DNA from: Candidatus Methylomirabilis tolerans
GTDB taxonomy: Bacteria; Methylomirabilota; Methylomirabilia; Methylomirabilales; Methylomirabilaceae
Length of the DNA stretch: 54,495 nucleotides
NCBI GenBank assembly: GCA_019912425.1
Contig: JAIOIU010000018.1
Coordinates: 1-54,495, forward strand
Reading direction: 5' to 3'
The position numbers were made by a program, and so were the translations under genes. The notes beneath the pieces were generated by a model. It saw nothing but the letters and a program-made list of their open reading frames with translations, was not told the origin of the DNA and made no database searches. Position 1 is the first letter of the stretch. Each line of letters opens with the position of its first letter. This document shows, piece by piece, positions 1-7,817 of the stretch.

Positions 1-2
1 CT

Positions 3-548
3 CGCATCGCCGTGCTGGGTGATCTCAACATTCTGAATCCGCAGTCGCTGGCGCTGTTCTGCTCGGTGAAATGCCCCGGCAACCTCATCCTGCACACCTA
101 CGACCTTGCGCAGCGCTTACGGCAATCCGGCGTCACCACGATCGGCGGCTTTCATTCGCCGATGGAGCAGGAATGCCTGACGATCCTGCTGCGCGGCACG
201 CAGCCGGTCATTGTGTGTCCGGCCCGAAGTCTTTCCGGCATGCGAATCCCCGCAGCGTATAAGCCGCCGCTCGAACAAGGCAGGATGCTGCTTCTCTCAC
301 CGTTTGCCGATACAGTGCGCCGTGCGACTGTGGAAACGGCCATGCTCCGGAACCGCTTTGTCGCCGCAGTTGCCAGCGCGATCTTCGTGGCCCATGCGGA
401 ACCCCGGAGCAAAACCGAGCAGTTCTGCCGCGAGGTGCTTGCATGGCGGAGGCCGCTTTATACATTGGCCGACAACGCGAACGGCCACCTGCTCACGATG
501 GGCGCTCAGCCGTTACGCCCAGACGATGTGCCTCTGTCACTCGGATAA
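3..548 (+). CDS. DprA/Smf-like Rossmann-fold protein (5' end outside window)
   Basis: The reading frame is open to the window edge, so the gene begins upstream and only about its last 180 residues are seen. The pattern is that of the DprA/Smf-related family: CSVKCPGNLIL, then a glycine-rich GGFHSPMEQECL segment, then VIVCPARSL, GRMLLLSPF and RNRFVAA. Classical DprA loads RecA onto incoming single-stranded DNA. Shorter relatives like this one are usually annotated only as DNA-processing or DNA-binding proteins, so the role here is inferred from the fold. A GTG at position 12 could be taken as a start, but the residues before it (RIA) continue a beta strand, which argues for truncation by the window. 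Confidence 0.7.
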   Translation, partial: RIAVLGDLNILNPQSLALFCSVKCPGNLILHTYDLAQRLRQSGVTTIGGFHSPMEQECLTILLRGTQPVIVCPARSLSGMRIPAAYKPPLEQGRMLLLSPFADTVRRATVETAMLRNRFVAAVASAIFVAHAEPRSKTEQFCREVLAWRRPLYTLADNANGHLLTMGAQPLRPDDVPLSLG

Positions 549-572
549 AATGTGTTGGGAAGCTTGTCGGGC

Positions 573-632
573 CACCCCAAAGGTGCCGTCGGTCTGGATT
601 CCGGGTCACGCCAGGAATGACAATCACAATAA
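573..632. repeat. fragment of a GGATTCC...GGAATGACA intergenic repeat
   Basis: The stretch reads TGGATTCCGGGTCACGCC then AGGAATGACAATC. This resembles the widespread environmental repeat in which GGATTCC and GGAATGAC arms flank a short GC-rich centre. It lies between two same-strand genes and contains no convincing reading frame. Confidence 0.4.
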
Positions 633-693
633 TTACGCTCGGCAGGCCGCGGGCCTAACGGCCGAAAGGTATTCGTGATAAGGTATATGTCTT

Positions 694-1218
694 ATGGATA
701 TCTTGTCACATGGGCTGTGGGGTGGGATTGCGTTCGGGCGGACAAACCGACGGAGTTTCGGTCTGGCGTTTTCGTTTGGCATTCTCCCGGATCTAGTGCC
801 GTTCGGCCCCTTTTACGTCGCCGTCCTCCTCGGGCTTGCTCAGCGTCCGCATTTTGGTCCCGAACCCCCTGATCCATCCGTCTTTCCGGATTACGTCCAT
901 CGTGCCTACAGTGTCACGCATAGCCTGGTCGTCTTCCTCTTAGCATTCGCGCTCCTGTGGATGGTATTCCGAAAGCCGATCTGGGAGTCCACCGCCTGGG
1001 GGCTCCATATCCTCTTTGACATCTTCACACATTCTTTCCGATTTTTTCCAACCCCGTTTCTCTGGCCGATTTCGAATTTCAAGGTCAACGGCCTGCATTG
1101 GGGCCGGTCTGAGATCTTTATCCCCAACGTGGTTCTGCTCGTACTGCTCTACGCCTGGTTCTTGTATCGCCGCCGGAGGGTACGGAAAGGTCCAATGCGG
1201 GCGTTTCTTCGAAAATAG
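694..1218 (+). CDS. YdjM-like inner-membrane metal-dependent hydrolase family protein
   Basis: The 174-residue protein has several hydrophobic segments and a set of polar residues buried among them: His6 (SHGLWGG), Asp33 (GILPDLVPF), His76 (VTHSLVV), and His105, Asp109 and His113 (HILFDIFTHS). This is the pattern of the YdjM/LexA-binding membrane hydrolase family (PF04307-like). The substrate of that family is not established. The ATG at 694 is preceded by a weak AAGG. The C-terminus is basic and probably cytosolic (YRRRRVRKGP). The next gene is on the opposite strand, beyond a repeat element. The family is fairly clear and the function is unknown. Confidence 0.65.
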   Translation: MDILSHGLWGGIAFGRTNRRSFGLAFSFGILPDLVPFGPFYVAVLLGLAQRPHFGPEPPDPSVFPDYVHRAYSVTHSLVVFLLAFALLWMVFRKPIWESTAWGLHILFDIFTHSFRFFPTPFLWPISNFKVNGLHWGRSEIFIPNVVLLVLLYAWFLYRRRRVRKGPMRAFLRK

Positions 1219-1255
1219 TATTCAGCAATCAGCGCTTCGCCGTCTGCTTCAGACA

Positions 1256-1360
1256 AACCCCCCAGACCCCCCTTTCATAAAGGGGGGAATACTCATACGT
1301 TCCCTTACCTCCCCATTTTGTAAAGGGGGATTGACGGGGTTGTATGCGTCGTGGTGCGGC
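1256..1360. repeat. palindromic CCCCCCTTT/AAAGGGGGG repeat with TATGCGTCGTGGTGCG tail
   Basis: There are two palindromes: a perfect one at 1267-1287 (CCCCCCTTTCATAAAGGGGGG without its last base) and an imperfect one at 1311-1329. They are followed by a conserved tail at 1341-1359 containing CGTGGTGCG. The same arrangement recurs near 6571 and 23227. It lies between converging genes, so either hairpin could also end transcription. Confidence 0.75.
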
Positions 1361-1416
1361 CGTGACCGCATGGAAGGTTGCTTTGGAGGTAGGCTGTCTT
1401 GGTTGAGGGCGGGTAA

Positions 1417-1725
1417 TCAGAGATCTTCGGGACGAATCGGCGATGCCGCATCCGCACCGACCACCGTCGTCCACTCGCGAATACGCCAGCGAGTTACCAC
1501 GCCGTGTGCGACGTACGGGTCGGCCGCAGCGAACGCCTCGGCCACAGCAGGTGAAGAACCACGGAAGAGTAGCACTACTCCGTCCGCAGGGTTGGCGAGC
1601 GCCCCGCCGAGGACCAGTTCGCCACGCGCAACGGCTTGGTGCGCAAGCTCCAGATGCGCCTTGCGAAAGGGCTGTCGCCGTTCAAGGTAATCGGGGGCGA
1701 CGTCGTAGAACAGGAGATAATGCAT
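1417..1725 (-). CDS. YciI-like (YCII domain) protein
   Basis: The protein has 102 residues and is a single YCII/EthD-like ferredoxin-fold domain. It begins MHYLLFYDVAPDY, carries an RKAHLELAH segment with the conserved histidine, and has the family's GGALANPADG and DPYVAHGV motifs. YciI proteins are small dimers, and some act as dehalogenase- or peroxidase-like enzymes, but most have no known substrate. The start is set by an AGGAAGGA Shine-Dalgarno sequence just upstream of the ATG at 1725. The longer frame up to 1812 would run through the tRNA-Ala gene and is rejected. The gene lies directly downstream of that tRNA on the same strand and may share its transcript. Confidence 0.8.
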   Translation of the reverse strand: MHYLLFYDVAPDYLERRQPFRKAHLELAHQAVARGELVLGGALANPADGVVLLFRGSSPAVAEAFAAADPYVAHGVVTRWRIREWTTVVGADAASPIRPEDL

Positions 1726-1751
1726 GAGGCATCCTTCCTGCGACTGGAAGT

Positions 1752-1827
1752 TGGTGGAGGGTAGGGGATTCGAACCCCTGGCCTCGGCGTTGCGAACGCC
1801 GCGCTCTCCCAACTGAGCTAACCCCCC
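1752..1827 (-). tRNA. tRNA-Ala (anticodon CGC)
   Basis: The full cloverleaf was read on the minus strand: acceptor GGGGGGT pairing with ACCCTCC (one G-T pair), D-stem GCTC/GAGC, anticodon stem CGGCG/CGCCG with loop TTCGCAA, and T-stem AGGGG/CCCCT with loop TTCGAAT. Anticodon CGC reads GCG alanine codons. CCA is encoded at the 3' end (1754-1752). Confidence 0.95.
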
Positions 1828-1835
1828 ATGAAGAG

Positions 1836-1862
1836 CAGCGTTCAGCGCTCAGCTTTCAGCGT
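1836..1862. repeat. TCAGC-word repeat
   Basis: Overlapping words CAGCGTTCAGC, GCTCAGC and TTTCAGC fill the space upstream of the tRNA gene. Related strings occur at about 1221, 6546, 15486, 18284, 19371 and 44519, always at gene borders. Confidence 0.55.
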
Positions 1863-1972
1863 GTGTGGGGCTTCCTTGGTGAACGACTGATCGCCAGGAC
1901 TGAAGGCGTCAATAAATTAGCGGAAAGCAACCGGTTTGTCCAGTGGCCTTTTTGGGCGGGACGTGAAGTACG

Positions 1973-2575
1973 TCAGTCGCCTGACTGGCGAACGAGGCGC
2001 ATGAGATCCTCGGTGGTGTAGATCGACTCCATCTTATACCCGTTTTTCAGCAGTTCCTCGCGGCCACCCTCCTGCCGGTCCACAAGCGCCAGCACTTTGA
2101 CGATCTGAAAGCCGGCATGCAGTGCGCCGTCGATCGCCTTGAGGGTGGAGGCTCCTGTCGTGACGACATCTTCAATAATCACAACCCTCGCGCCCAGCCG
2201 CTCGAATCCCTCCACCCATTTCTGGGTGCCATGTCCTTTCGGCTCCTTTCGGACGCTGAAGGCCTGGATCGGCGTCCCTTGAAGCGCACTGTGATAGGCG
2301 ATGGCGTAGGCGATCGGGTCCGCGCCAAGCGTGAGTCCTCCGACGGCGGTGATCTGCGTGTCATCCTTTTGTTCAGCGGCCTTGATCCGTTCGAAGAAGA
2401 GCCGGCCGAGGAGCGGCATCGCCTCCGACATGAACGTTGTCTGCTTACAGTTGATGTAGTAACGGCTCTTTCGGCCGGAGGCCAGGGTAAAGACCGGTTC
2501 GGCGCTGTGCTGGAAGGAGTGCTGAACCAGCAGTCTCAGGAGTTGGTCTCTTGGGGTATCCACGGGGGTGAGCAT
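1973..2575 (-). CDS. pyrE: orotate phosphoribosyltransferase
   Basis: PyrE makes orotidine 5'-phosphate from orotate and PRPP in pyrimidine synthesis. The protein has 200 residues when started at MLTPVDTPRDQ, the normal family length. The PRPP-binding loop VVIIEDVVTTGAST is at residues 131-144. The lysine-rich flexible loop (SVRKEPKGHGTQKW) and the substrate segment SGRKSRYYINCK are present. The longer frame to 2632 would overlap the end of msrA, and its extra 19 residues look unlike the family. Only 22 bp separate it from msrA upstream on the same strand, so the two are probably co-transcribed. No other pyrimidine gene is nearby. Confidence 0.93.
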   Translation of the reverse strand: MLTPVDTPRDQLLRLLVQHSFQHSAEPVFTLASGRKSRYYINCKQTTFMSEAMPLLGRLFFERIKAAEQKDDTQITAVGGLTLGADPIAYAIAYHSALQGTPIQAFSVRKEPKGHGTQKWVEGFERLGARVVIIEDVVTTGASTLKAIDGALHAGFQIVKVLALVDRQEGGREELLKNGYKMESIYTTEDLMRLVRQSGD

Positions 2576-2597
2576 ACACGAGGACAGGTGGGGTTGT

Positions 2598-3068
2598 CTA
2601 GATCGTACAGCGAGGCTGAGCCTGCTTTTCAAAGTATTGCTGGTGGTATTCCTCTGCCCGGTAAAAGGTCGAGGCCGCTGTGATCTCGGTCACGATCGGC
2701 CGCTGATGCGTTCCGCTGAGTTCCAGCTTGCGTTTAGACGCGACCGCGGCAGCCTGCTGCTCGGCATCGTGAAAGAAGATCGCCGAGCGGTACTGCGCGC
2801 CGCGGTCCGGCCCCTGACGATTCAGGGTAGTTGGGTCGTGAATCGACCAGAAAAGAGCGAGGAGATCGTCGTAGGTGACCTGCGAAGGGTCGTACTCTAC
2901 CTCGACAACCTCCGCATGGCCGGTCGTGCCGGAGCAGACGTCTCGGTAGGTCGGGTTCTCGAAAGGGCCGCCCATGTACCCGACTGCCGTTGAGACGATA
3001 CCCGGCACCCGGCGAAACGCAGCTTCGACACCCCAGAAGCAGCCCGCCCCGAACGTGGCCTTTTTCAT
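2598..3068 (-). CDS. msrA: peptide methionine-S-sulfoxide reductase MsrA
   Basis: MsrA reduces the S-epimer of methionine sulfoxide in oxidised proteins. The 156-residue protein begins [13 protein letters not shown], with catalytic Cys10 in the diagnostic GCFWG motif. It continues with VGYMGG, the [12 protein letters not shown] segment, [14 protein letters not shown] and [11 protein letters not shown]. The longer frame to 3176 was rejected because the family always begins close to the GCFWG strand. The C-terminus (YHQQYFEKQ) has no clear resolving cysteine in the usual tail except the late Cys in QPRCTI, so recycling may use that residue or thioredoxin directly. It sits 13 bp downstream of a DUF427 gene. 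Confidence 0.93.
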   Translation of the reverse strand: MKKATFGAGCFWGVEAAFRRVPGIVSTAVGYMGGPFENPTYRDVCSGTTGHAEVVEVEYDPSQVTYDDLLALFWSIHDPTTLNRQGPDRGAQYRSAIFFHDAEQQAAAVASKRKLELSGTHQRPIVTEITAASTFYRAEEYHQQYFEKQAQPRCTI

Positions 3069-3081
3069 CGGGTTACAAGGG

Positions 3082-3363
3082 TTATTCAACGATCTGGACC
3101 CCTTTCCAGAAGGCGACGCGGCCGGCAATCTGCTTCGCGGCCTCCTTGGGTAAAGAGTAGTACCAGGCGGCATCACGATTTACGGCGTCGCCGACAACGA
3201 GGTCGTAATAACCGGCTTCGCCTTTCCAGTGACAGGTCGTATGGGTGGCGCTCTCGCGGAGATAGTCGGACCGGACCGAGGCACGGGGAAAGTAATGGTT
3301 GCCCTCGACGACTACGGTGTCGTCGCTCTCGGCGATAGTGACTCCGTTCCAGATAGCCTTCAT
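3082..3363 (-). CDS. DUF427 family protein
   Basis: A 93-residue protein with the DUF427 (NTP_transf_9) pattern: [21 protein letters not shown], then [22 protein letters not shown] and AAWYYSLPK. The function of the family is not established, and many members are stand-alone small beta-rich proteins. Its ATG overlaps the stop of the slipin gene by four bases (ATGA), which indicates translational coupling, and msrA follows after 13 bp. The gene is therefore part of the nfeD-slipin-DUF427-msrA-pyrE minus-strand run. Confidence 0.85.
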   Translation of the reverse strand: MKAIWNGVTIAESDDTVVVEGNHYFPRASVRSDYLRESATHTTCHWKGEAGYYDLVVGDAVNRDAAWYYSLPKEAAKQIAGRVAFWKGVQIVE

Positions 3364-4178
3364 GATTGGGTACCCTTCATCGGGTCGGACAGGAAGATCT
3401 TCAAGATGTCGATCGGGAGTGGAAAGACGATGGTGGAGTTTTTCTCTGTGGCGATCTCGGTGAGCGTCTGTAAGTAGCGAAGCTGGATGGTGACAGGCTC
3501 GGTCGCCATGATCCTGCCCGCCTGCGCCAGCTTTTCGGAGGCGATCAGCTCACCCTCGGCATGGATGATTTTGGCCCGCTTCTCCCGCTCGGCCTCCGCC
3601 TGTTTGGCCATGGCCCGCTGCATCTCGTGCGGGAGGTCTACGAGCTTGATCTCCACGACGGTGACCTTGATCCCCCACGGATCGGTGTGCTGGTCGATAA
3701 TCTGTTGCAGCCGCTGGTTGAGCCGCTCGCGCTCGGCAAGCAGCTCGTCCAGCTCCGACTGTCCCAGGACGCTCCGCAGGGTGGTTTGGGCGATCTGCGA
3801 GGTGGCGAAAAGGAAATTCTCGACCTGGACGATGGCGCGCTGTGGGTCGATCACCCGGAAATAGATGACGGCGTTCACCTTGACCGAGACGTTGTCCTTG
3901 GTAATAACGTCCTGGGAGGGAACGTCCATGGCCACCGTCCGCAGGCTGACCTTCGTCATCCGGTCGATGACCGGGATCAGGAGGATCAGCCCAGGGCCGT
4001 TGCCGGTCCCCCCGACATTGACCACCGCCTTCGCGAGACGGCCCAGACGGAAGATCACGGCCCGTTCGTACTCAGGGAGTATACGGACCGAGCTGGCAAG
4101 GACGAAAAGCGCCAGGATGAGGAGAAAGAGCATCGGGACTAAGCCGAAAACAGTCGAGAGAATATCCACGGGATTCAT
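3360..4178 (-). CDS. slipin, SPFH/stomatin-domain membrane protein
   Basis: A 272-residue bacterial stomatin homologue. One membrane segment lies at about residues 8-30 ([18 protein letters not shown]). The SPFH domain follows: [45 protein letters not shown]-like strands and a coiled-coil stretch ([21 protein letters not shown], written here in part). Such proteins form oligomeric rings in the membrane and are regulated by the NfeD-type protease usually encoded next to them, as here. The ATG overlaps the nfeD stop by four bases and is preceded by GGGAGGGCGG. The pair is one of the most conserved two-gene units of this kind. Confidence 0.9.
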   Translation of the reverse strand: MNPVDILSTVFGLVPMLFLLILALFVLASSVRILPEYERAVIFRLGRLAKAVVNVGGTGNGPGLILLIPVIDRMTKVSLRTVAMDVPSQDVITKDNVSVKVNAVIYFRVIDPQRAIVQVENFLFATSQIAQTTLRSVLGQSELDELLAERERLNQRLQQIIDQHTDPWGIKVTVVEIKLVDLPHEMQRAMAKQAEAEREKRAKIIHAEGELIASEKLAQAGRIMATEPVTIQLRYLQTLTEIATEKNSTIVFPLPIDILKIFLSDPMKGTQS

Positions 4179-5557
4179 GTCCGCCCTCCCTGTCGCTGTT
4201 GCGTTGATGGTGCATCGGCTTCAACGGCCACCGCCTCGTAATCTTTGCTGACGAATAACATGAGCCCCTTCACCGCCAGGATTCTGACCTTGTCGCCAGG
4301 TTCAGCGCCGTCCTCGCATTGAGCCGACCAGAGTTCTCCCTCCACCAGGATGCTTCCCTCCGGCTTGAGCGGCGTCATGACTGTGCCGATCTGTCCGATG
4401 AGCCCCTCTGCGCCGGTGGTGGTCTTCTGGCGCTGGGCTCTGAGGGCCATGGTGACAATGAAACCGAAGAAGGCCGCCGTTGCCGCGGTGGTCAAGAGGA
4501 TGGCGCTGAGTGAGATCCGCATGAACGGCTCAGGGCTCCTGATCAGCATGATGGAGCCGAGGACCATGGCGACAATCCCGCCCACAGTAAGCAGTCCATA
4601 AGAGACCACCTTCACCTCGGCGATGAACAGAATGATCGCCAGCAGGATGAGGAGCAGTCCGGCGTAATTGATGGGCAGGGTCTGGAGGCCGTAAAAGGCC
4701 AGAATCAGGCAGATCCCCCCGAGGGCCCCCGGCAGGATGGCGCCGGGCGTCGAGATCTCGAAGTAAAGCCCGGCTATGCCCAGCATTAACAGCATATACG
4801 CAATGGTCGGATCGGAGATCACCTTCAGGATCTTATCCCGAAGGTCCATCTCGATCCGTGTGACCTCGACCCCTTTGGTGTGCAACATGACCTTGCCGTG
4901 GGCCGTCGTGACCTCCCGGCCATCCAACGCCGCAAGCAGGTCATCCAGCTTGTCCGCTACAAGGTCGATGATCTTGAGCTTCAGCGCCTCCTTCTCAGTC
5001 GCTGAGACGCTCTTGCGCACGGCATCCTCGGCCCACTGAGCATTCCGGCCGCGCTGCTCGGCAATGGTCCGGATATAGGCGGCCGCGTCGTTGGTGACCT
5101 TTTTACTCATCTCTTTGTCCATCTGCCCCCCCATATTGACCGGGTGGGCGGCGCCGATATTGGTTCCAGGCGCCATGGCGGCCACATGGGCGGCCAGGGT
5201 GATGAAGGCGCCGGCGGACGCGGCGCGGCCGCCGCCCGGCGAGACATAGACCACGATTGGCCGCTCAGCCGCCAGCATCTCCTTGATGATGGAGCGCATC
5301 GAGAGGTCAAGGCCGCCCGGGGTGTCCAGTTCGATGACCAGGGCCTGGGCCGCCTCGCGGTCGGCCTGCTTGATCGCGCGAATAATATAGTCGGCCGTAC
5401 TGGGAGAGATGACCCCTTCCACCTGGATCGCCAGCACGGACCTGGCAGCAGGCTCCGATCGGGAGTAGATGACGGCAGGCCACGCCAGCGCGATCCCTAT
5501 CAGCGTACACCAGACGACGAGCCGTTTTATCATTCGCGTGCTTATTAATGGTCTCAT
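4175..5557 (-). CDS. NfeD-type membrane-bound ClpP-class serine protease
   Basis: The 460-residue protein begins with a signal or anchor segment (about residues 11-32). A ClpP-like protease domain follows with the nucleophile Ser114 in RAASAGAF. The likely catalytic Lys152/153 is in KEMSKKV, by analogy to the archaeal 1510-N protease. Then come four or five membrane segments ([43 protein letters not shown] and onwards) and a C-terminal OB-fold NfeD domain. The known partner is stomatin, encoded immediately downstream with a 4-bp overlap. The start could also be the ATG at 5533 (MIKRLVV), and neither has a clear ribosome site. The repeat element at 5594-5640 lies directly upstream. Confidence 0.9.
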   Translation of the reverse strand: MRPLISTRMIKRLVVWCTLIGIALAWPAVIYSRSEPAARSVLAIQVEGVISPSTADYIIRAIKQADREAAQALVIELDTPGGLDLSMRSIIKEMLAAERPIVVYVSPGGGRAASAGAFITLAAHVAAMAPGTNIGAAHPVNMGGQMDKEMSKKVTNDAAAYIRTIAEQRGRNAQWAEDAVRKSVSATEKEALKLKIIDLVADKLDDLLAALDGREVTTAHGKVMLHTKGVEVTRIEMDLRDKILKVISDPTIAYMLLMLGIAGLYFEISTPGAILPGALGGICLILAFYGLQTLPINYAGLLLILLAIILFIAEVKVVSYGLLTVGGIVAMVLGSIMLIRSPEPFMRISLSAILLTTAATAAFFGFIVTMALRAQRQKTTTGAEGLIGQIGTVMTPLKPEGSILVEGELWSAQCEDGAEPGDKVRILAVKGLMLFVSKDYEAVAVEADAPSTQQRQGGRT

Positions 5558-5593
5558 GATTGAATGGACATCGATTGAGAAAATCTCCCCTCG

Positions 5594-5640
5594 CCCCTCT
5601 TTTCCAAAGAGGGGTTAACCCTCCCTTTGCCAAAGGGAGG
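5594..5640. repeat. paired palindromes of the CCCCTTT/AAAGGGG family
   Basis: Two near-perfect inverted repeats stand side by side: CCCCTCTTTTCCAAAGAGGGG less one base at 5594-5614, and CCTCCCTTTG with CCAAAGGGAGG at 5620-5640. They separate mazG from nfeD and could act as a transcription barrier. Confidence 0.7.
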
Positions 5641-5713
5641 TGAGGAGGGTTTGTTCGATAATGTAAAATGATTATTTTGAGCCAGCTAATAACTCATGGA
5701 TGGCCCATAAATG

Positions 5714-6523
5714 TCATGTGCCAGAGGAGCGGTCATGGCTCTTGGCTTCCTCCCACAGCCTGTCCATCTCCTCCATGTTGACCTCGTTGAGACAGCGACC
5801 ATCTTCCCGGAGCGCTGCCTCCATATACCGGAATCTGGCTGAGAATCGTGTGATGCTCTTGCGAAGCGCTTCCTCCGCGCTTAGGTTCAAGAACCTGGCA
5901 AGATTGACCAGGCTGCACAGGGCATCTCCCAACTCCTGCTCAACCTCTTCCGGCGCACCACGTTCGATCGCCTCCTTGAGTTCGTCAAGCTCCTCTTCGA
6001 CCTTGGCCATCACCCCTGAGATGTCAGGCCAATCAAATCCGACGCTTGAGGCCTTGTCCTGCAATCGCTGGACACGGAGAAGGCCGGGCAGCTCCCTGGG
6101 GACACCGTCAAGGGCCGATATGGGGGCTGCGGCGCCGGCGTTGCGTTCCTTGCGCTTCAGCTCTTCCCACTGTTCCAGCACCTCACCGGCCGTAGACGCC
6201 GTGCTCTCGCCAAAGACGTGTGGGTGACGGCGTATCATCTTGTCTTTCGTCGCCGCCAGGATCTGCCCGATAGTAAACTCACGCCGCTCAGCCGCGACCT
6301 GGGCGTGAAAGACTACCTGGAAGAGAAGATCGCCGAGTTCCTCCATGATCTGTTTGGGGTTACCCTCGTCGATCGCCTCTATCACTTCATAGGCCTCCTC
6401 GATCAGGAACGGTTTCAAGGTCTGCTGCGTTTGCTCCCTATCCCATGGACATCCGTCATCTGCCCGAAGCCGCTCCATGATTCGCACTAACGCCTCAAAC
6501 TGCTCTCCGCTTGCTTCCGCCAT
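5714..6523 (-). CDS. mazG: nucleoside triphosphate pyrophosphohydrolase MazG
   Basis: The 269-residue protein has two MazG domains. The first holds DDGCPWDREQTQQTLKPF, then the metal-binding EEAYEVIEAID and EELGDLLFQVVFHA. The second repeats the E-x2-E...E-x2-D pattern as EEELDELKEAI and EQELGDALCSLVN. MazG hydrolyses NTPs to NMP and PPi and helps clean the nucleotide pool. The start at MAEASGEQFE (6523) is chosen for the AGGAG seven bases upstream. The extra ten residues of the longer frame lie in the repeat-rich leader. It is the first gene of the minus-strand run that continues into nfeD. Confidence 0.92.
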   Translation of the reverse strand: MAEASGEQFEALVRIMERLRADDGCPWDREQTQQTLKPFLIEEAYEVIEAIDEGNPKQIMEELGDLLFQVVFHAQVAAERREFTIGQILAATKDKMIRRHPHVFGESTASTAGEVLEQWEELKRKERNAGAAAPISALDGVPRELPGLLRVQRLQDKASSVGFDWPDISGVMAKVEEELDELKEAIERGAPEEVEQELGDALCSLVNLARFLNLSAEEALRKSITRFSARFRYMEAALREDGRCLNEVNMEEMDRLWEEAKSHDRSSGT

Positions 6524-6545
6524 TCGGTCTCCTTGGAAAAGAGCC

Positions 6546-6640
6546 ATCAGCAATCAGTCGTCAGTCAAGTCCCCCCGTAGCCCCCCTTTGTTAAAGGGGG
6601 TTGGGGGGATTTTCATACGCCGTGGTGCGCGTCGCCTCAT
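6546..6640. repeat. TCAGC-word repeat plus palindrome with CGTGGTGCG tail
   Basis: The words ATCAGCAATCAGTCGTCAGT are followed by a palindrome CCCCCCTTTGTTAAAGGGGG at 6581-6600, nested within outer CCCCCC/GGGGGG arms. The tail CATACGCCGTGGTGCG at 6614-6629 is the same as that of the copies at 1256 and 23227. Confidence 0.7.
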
Positions 6641-6723
6641 AAGGTATCCCCCTAATAAGTATAGTCTCCGCCGGCGCTTCGGGCAAAGCGAATCTCCGCG
6701 CTCGAGAATAGAGATAGGGAGTT

Positions 6724-6832
6724 GTCATTGCGGGGGAGCGGACGCGACTGTGGCAATCTCACAGTAGTTGGGATGCGTGGCTGCTGGAACGAACAAGGAG
6801 ATTGCCGTGCTCCCGTTGGTCGCTCGCAATGA
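6724..6832. repeat. 110-bp inverted-repeat element (GTCATTGCG arms)
   Basis: The left arm (6724-6760) begins GTCATTGCG and ends GGCAATCTC. The right arm (6798-6832), read on the other strand, begins and ends with the same words and has a similar centre. It resembles the non-coding ATTGCGAGCGA...GCAATCTC repeats common in environmental genomes. A partial further copy may follow at about 6870-6905. No gene is seen between 6524 and 6971. Confidence 0.6.
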
Positions 6833-6913
6833 CCATGAGAGGTTTTTGGAGCAAGAGCGAGCGAATGAGCGCATTGTCATGGCGCTCGCGATTGTGAGAT
6901 CCGACAAATCCTT

Positions 6914-6942
6914 TGACAGGGGTGGGGCGACACGTTAAGTTA
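6914..6942 (+). promoter_or_regulatory. candidate sigma70 promoter for the ZIP transporter
   Basis: TTGACA at 6914-6919, a 17-bp spacer, then TAAGTT at 6937-6942. The -35 is perfect and the -10 is weak. It lies 30 bp before the coding start at 6972. Confidence 0.4.
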
Positions 6943-6971
6943 CGCTGTTATTGACCATTCACGAGGCGACC

Positions 6972-7709
6972 ATGGAATCGTTCTACATCAGCCTGGCCTT
7001 TGGCTGCGCCGCCGCCGCAGCGAATGTGGCAGGCGGGCTCCTGCTTACGATCAAACGACGTTGGGATGAGGTGCTGCTGAAGCACTTCGTGGCGGTCGGG
7101 ACCGGCTTCATGTTGGGGGCTGCCTTTCTTGGCATGGTCCCTGAGAGCATGCGCCTGACCGACAATGCTCCCCTGCTGATTCTCGGCGGCTATCTGCTGA
7201 TCCACTTCGCGGAACATACGCTGGCGTCTCATTTTCACTTCGGCGAGGAGACCCATGTGGAGGCGGTGTTGGCGCCGTCGGTGAGCCTCTTTGCCCTGAC
7301 GGGTCTGTTGGTTCATACCTTCTTCGACGGGGTATCGATTGCGTCGGGGTTTCACGTCAGTACGGAGCTGGGGGTATTAATCTTCGTCGCGGTGGCGCTT
7401 CACAAGATTCCTGAAGGGTTCACGGTCGGCTCCATCATGCTGGCGTCCGGCAGAAATCGTACAATAGCTGTTGCATCCTCGGTAGCGCTCGGGTTTTCGA
7501 CAATCTTTGGCGTACTATTTGCGTCTTACCTTGAGGGACTGCTGGGGTATCGGCTGGCCATATCGGCAGGGGTCATGATTTATGTGGCGGCGTCTGACCT
7601 GATGCCGGAGGTCAACCGCGAGAAAGGGATCCTGATGGCGCTTATGGTATTCGTCGGGGTCCTCCTGTTCTACCTGACCGAGCAGTTGCTCTCCGGTTTA
7701 GGCCACTGA
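6972..7709 (+). CDS. ZIP-family divalent metal transporter
   Basis: The 245-residue membrane protein has about seven or eight hydrophobic segments. The ZIP signatures are the HTFFDGVSIASGF segment of TM4 and HKIPEGFTVGS of TM5, whose His and Glu residues form the metal site. A histidine-rich loop (HFAEHTLASHFHFGEETHVE, shown in part) precedes TM4 and could sense or bind metal. ZIP proteins move zinc or iron into the cytosol. The start at ATG 6972 follows a GAGG. The upstream TTG at 6951 adds seven residues unlike the family. No metal-uptake partner gene or Zur box was recognised nearby. Confidence 0.85.
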   Translation: MESFYISLAFGCAAAAANVAGGLLLTIKRRWDEVLLKHFVAVGTGFMLGAAFLGMVPESMRLTDNAPLLILGGYLLIHFAEHTLASHFHFGEETHVEAVLAPSVSLFALTGLLVHTFFDGVSIASGFHVSTELGVLIFVAVALHKIPEGFTVGSIMLASGRNRTIAVASSVALGFSTIFGVLFASYLEGLLGYRLAISAGVMIYVAASDLMPEVNREKGILMALMVFVGVLLFYLTEQLLSGLGH

Positions 7710-7749
7710 GACCTGTCTGCCGCAGGTAAGCCTGGTGAGCCGATTATGT

Positions 7750-7777
7750 TTGCATTCGGTGTCGGGTTTGCTATAGA
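7750..7777 (+). promoter_or_regulatory. candidate promoter for the lytic transglycosylase gene
   Basis: TTGCAT at 7750-7755, a 16-bp spacer and TATAGA at 7772-7777. This overlaps the in-frame extension of the gene and supports the internal start at 7818. Confidence 0.35.
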
Positions 7778-7817
7778 CTACAGGCCTGTAACGACCGGCT
7801 GCGGACCAGGAGGATGC

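Noticed and set aside
1256-1360. Palindromes as simple intrinsic terminators only
   Set aside because: The copies share a conserved tail and occur in non-terminal places, so a repeat family explains them better, although they may also terminate transcription.
1417-1812. Longer start for the YciI-like gene
   Set aside because: The extension translates the tRNA-Ala gene. The ATG at 1725 has its own ribosome site.
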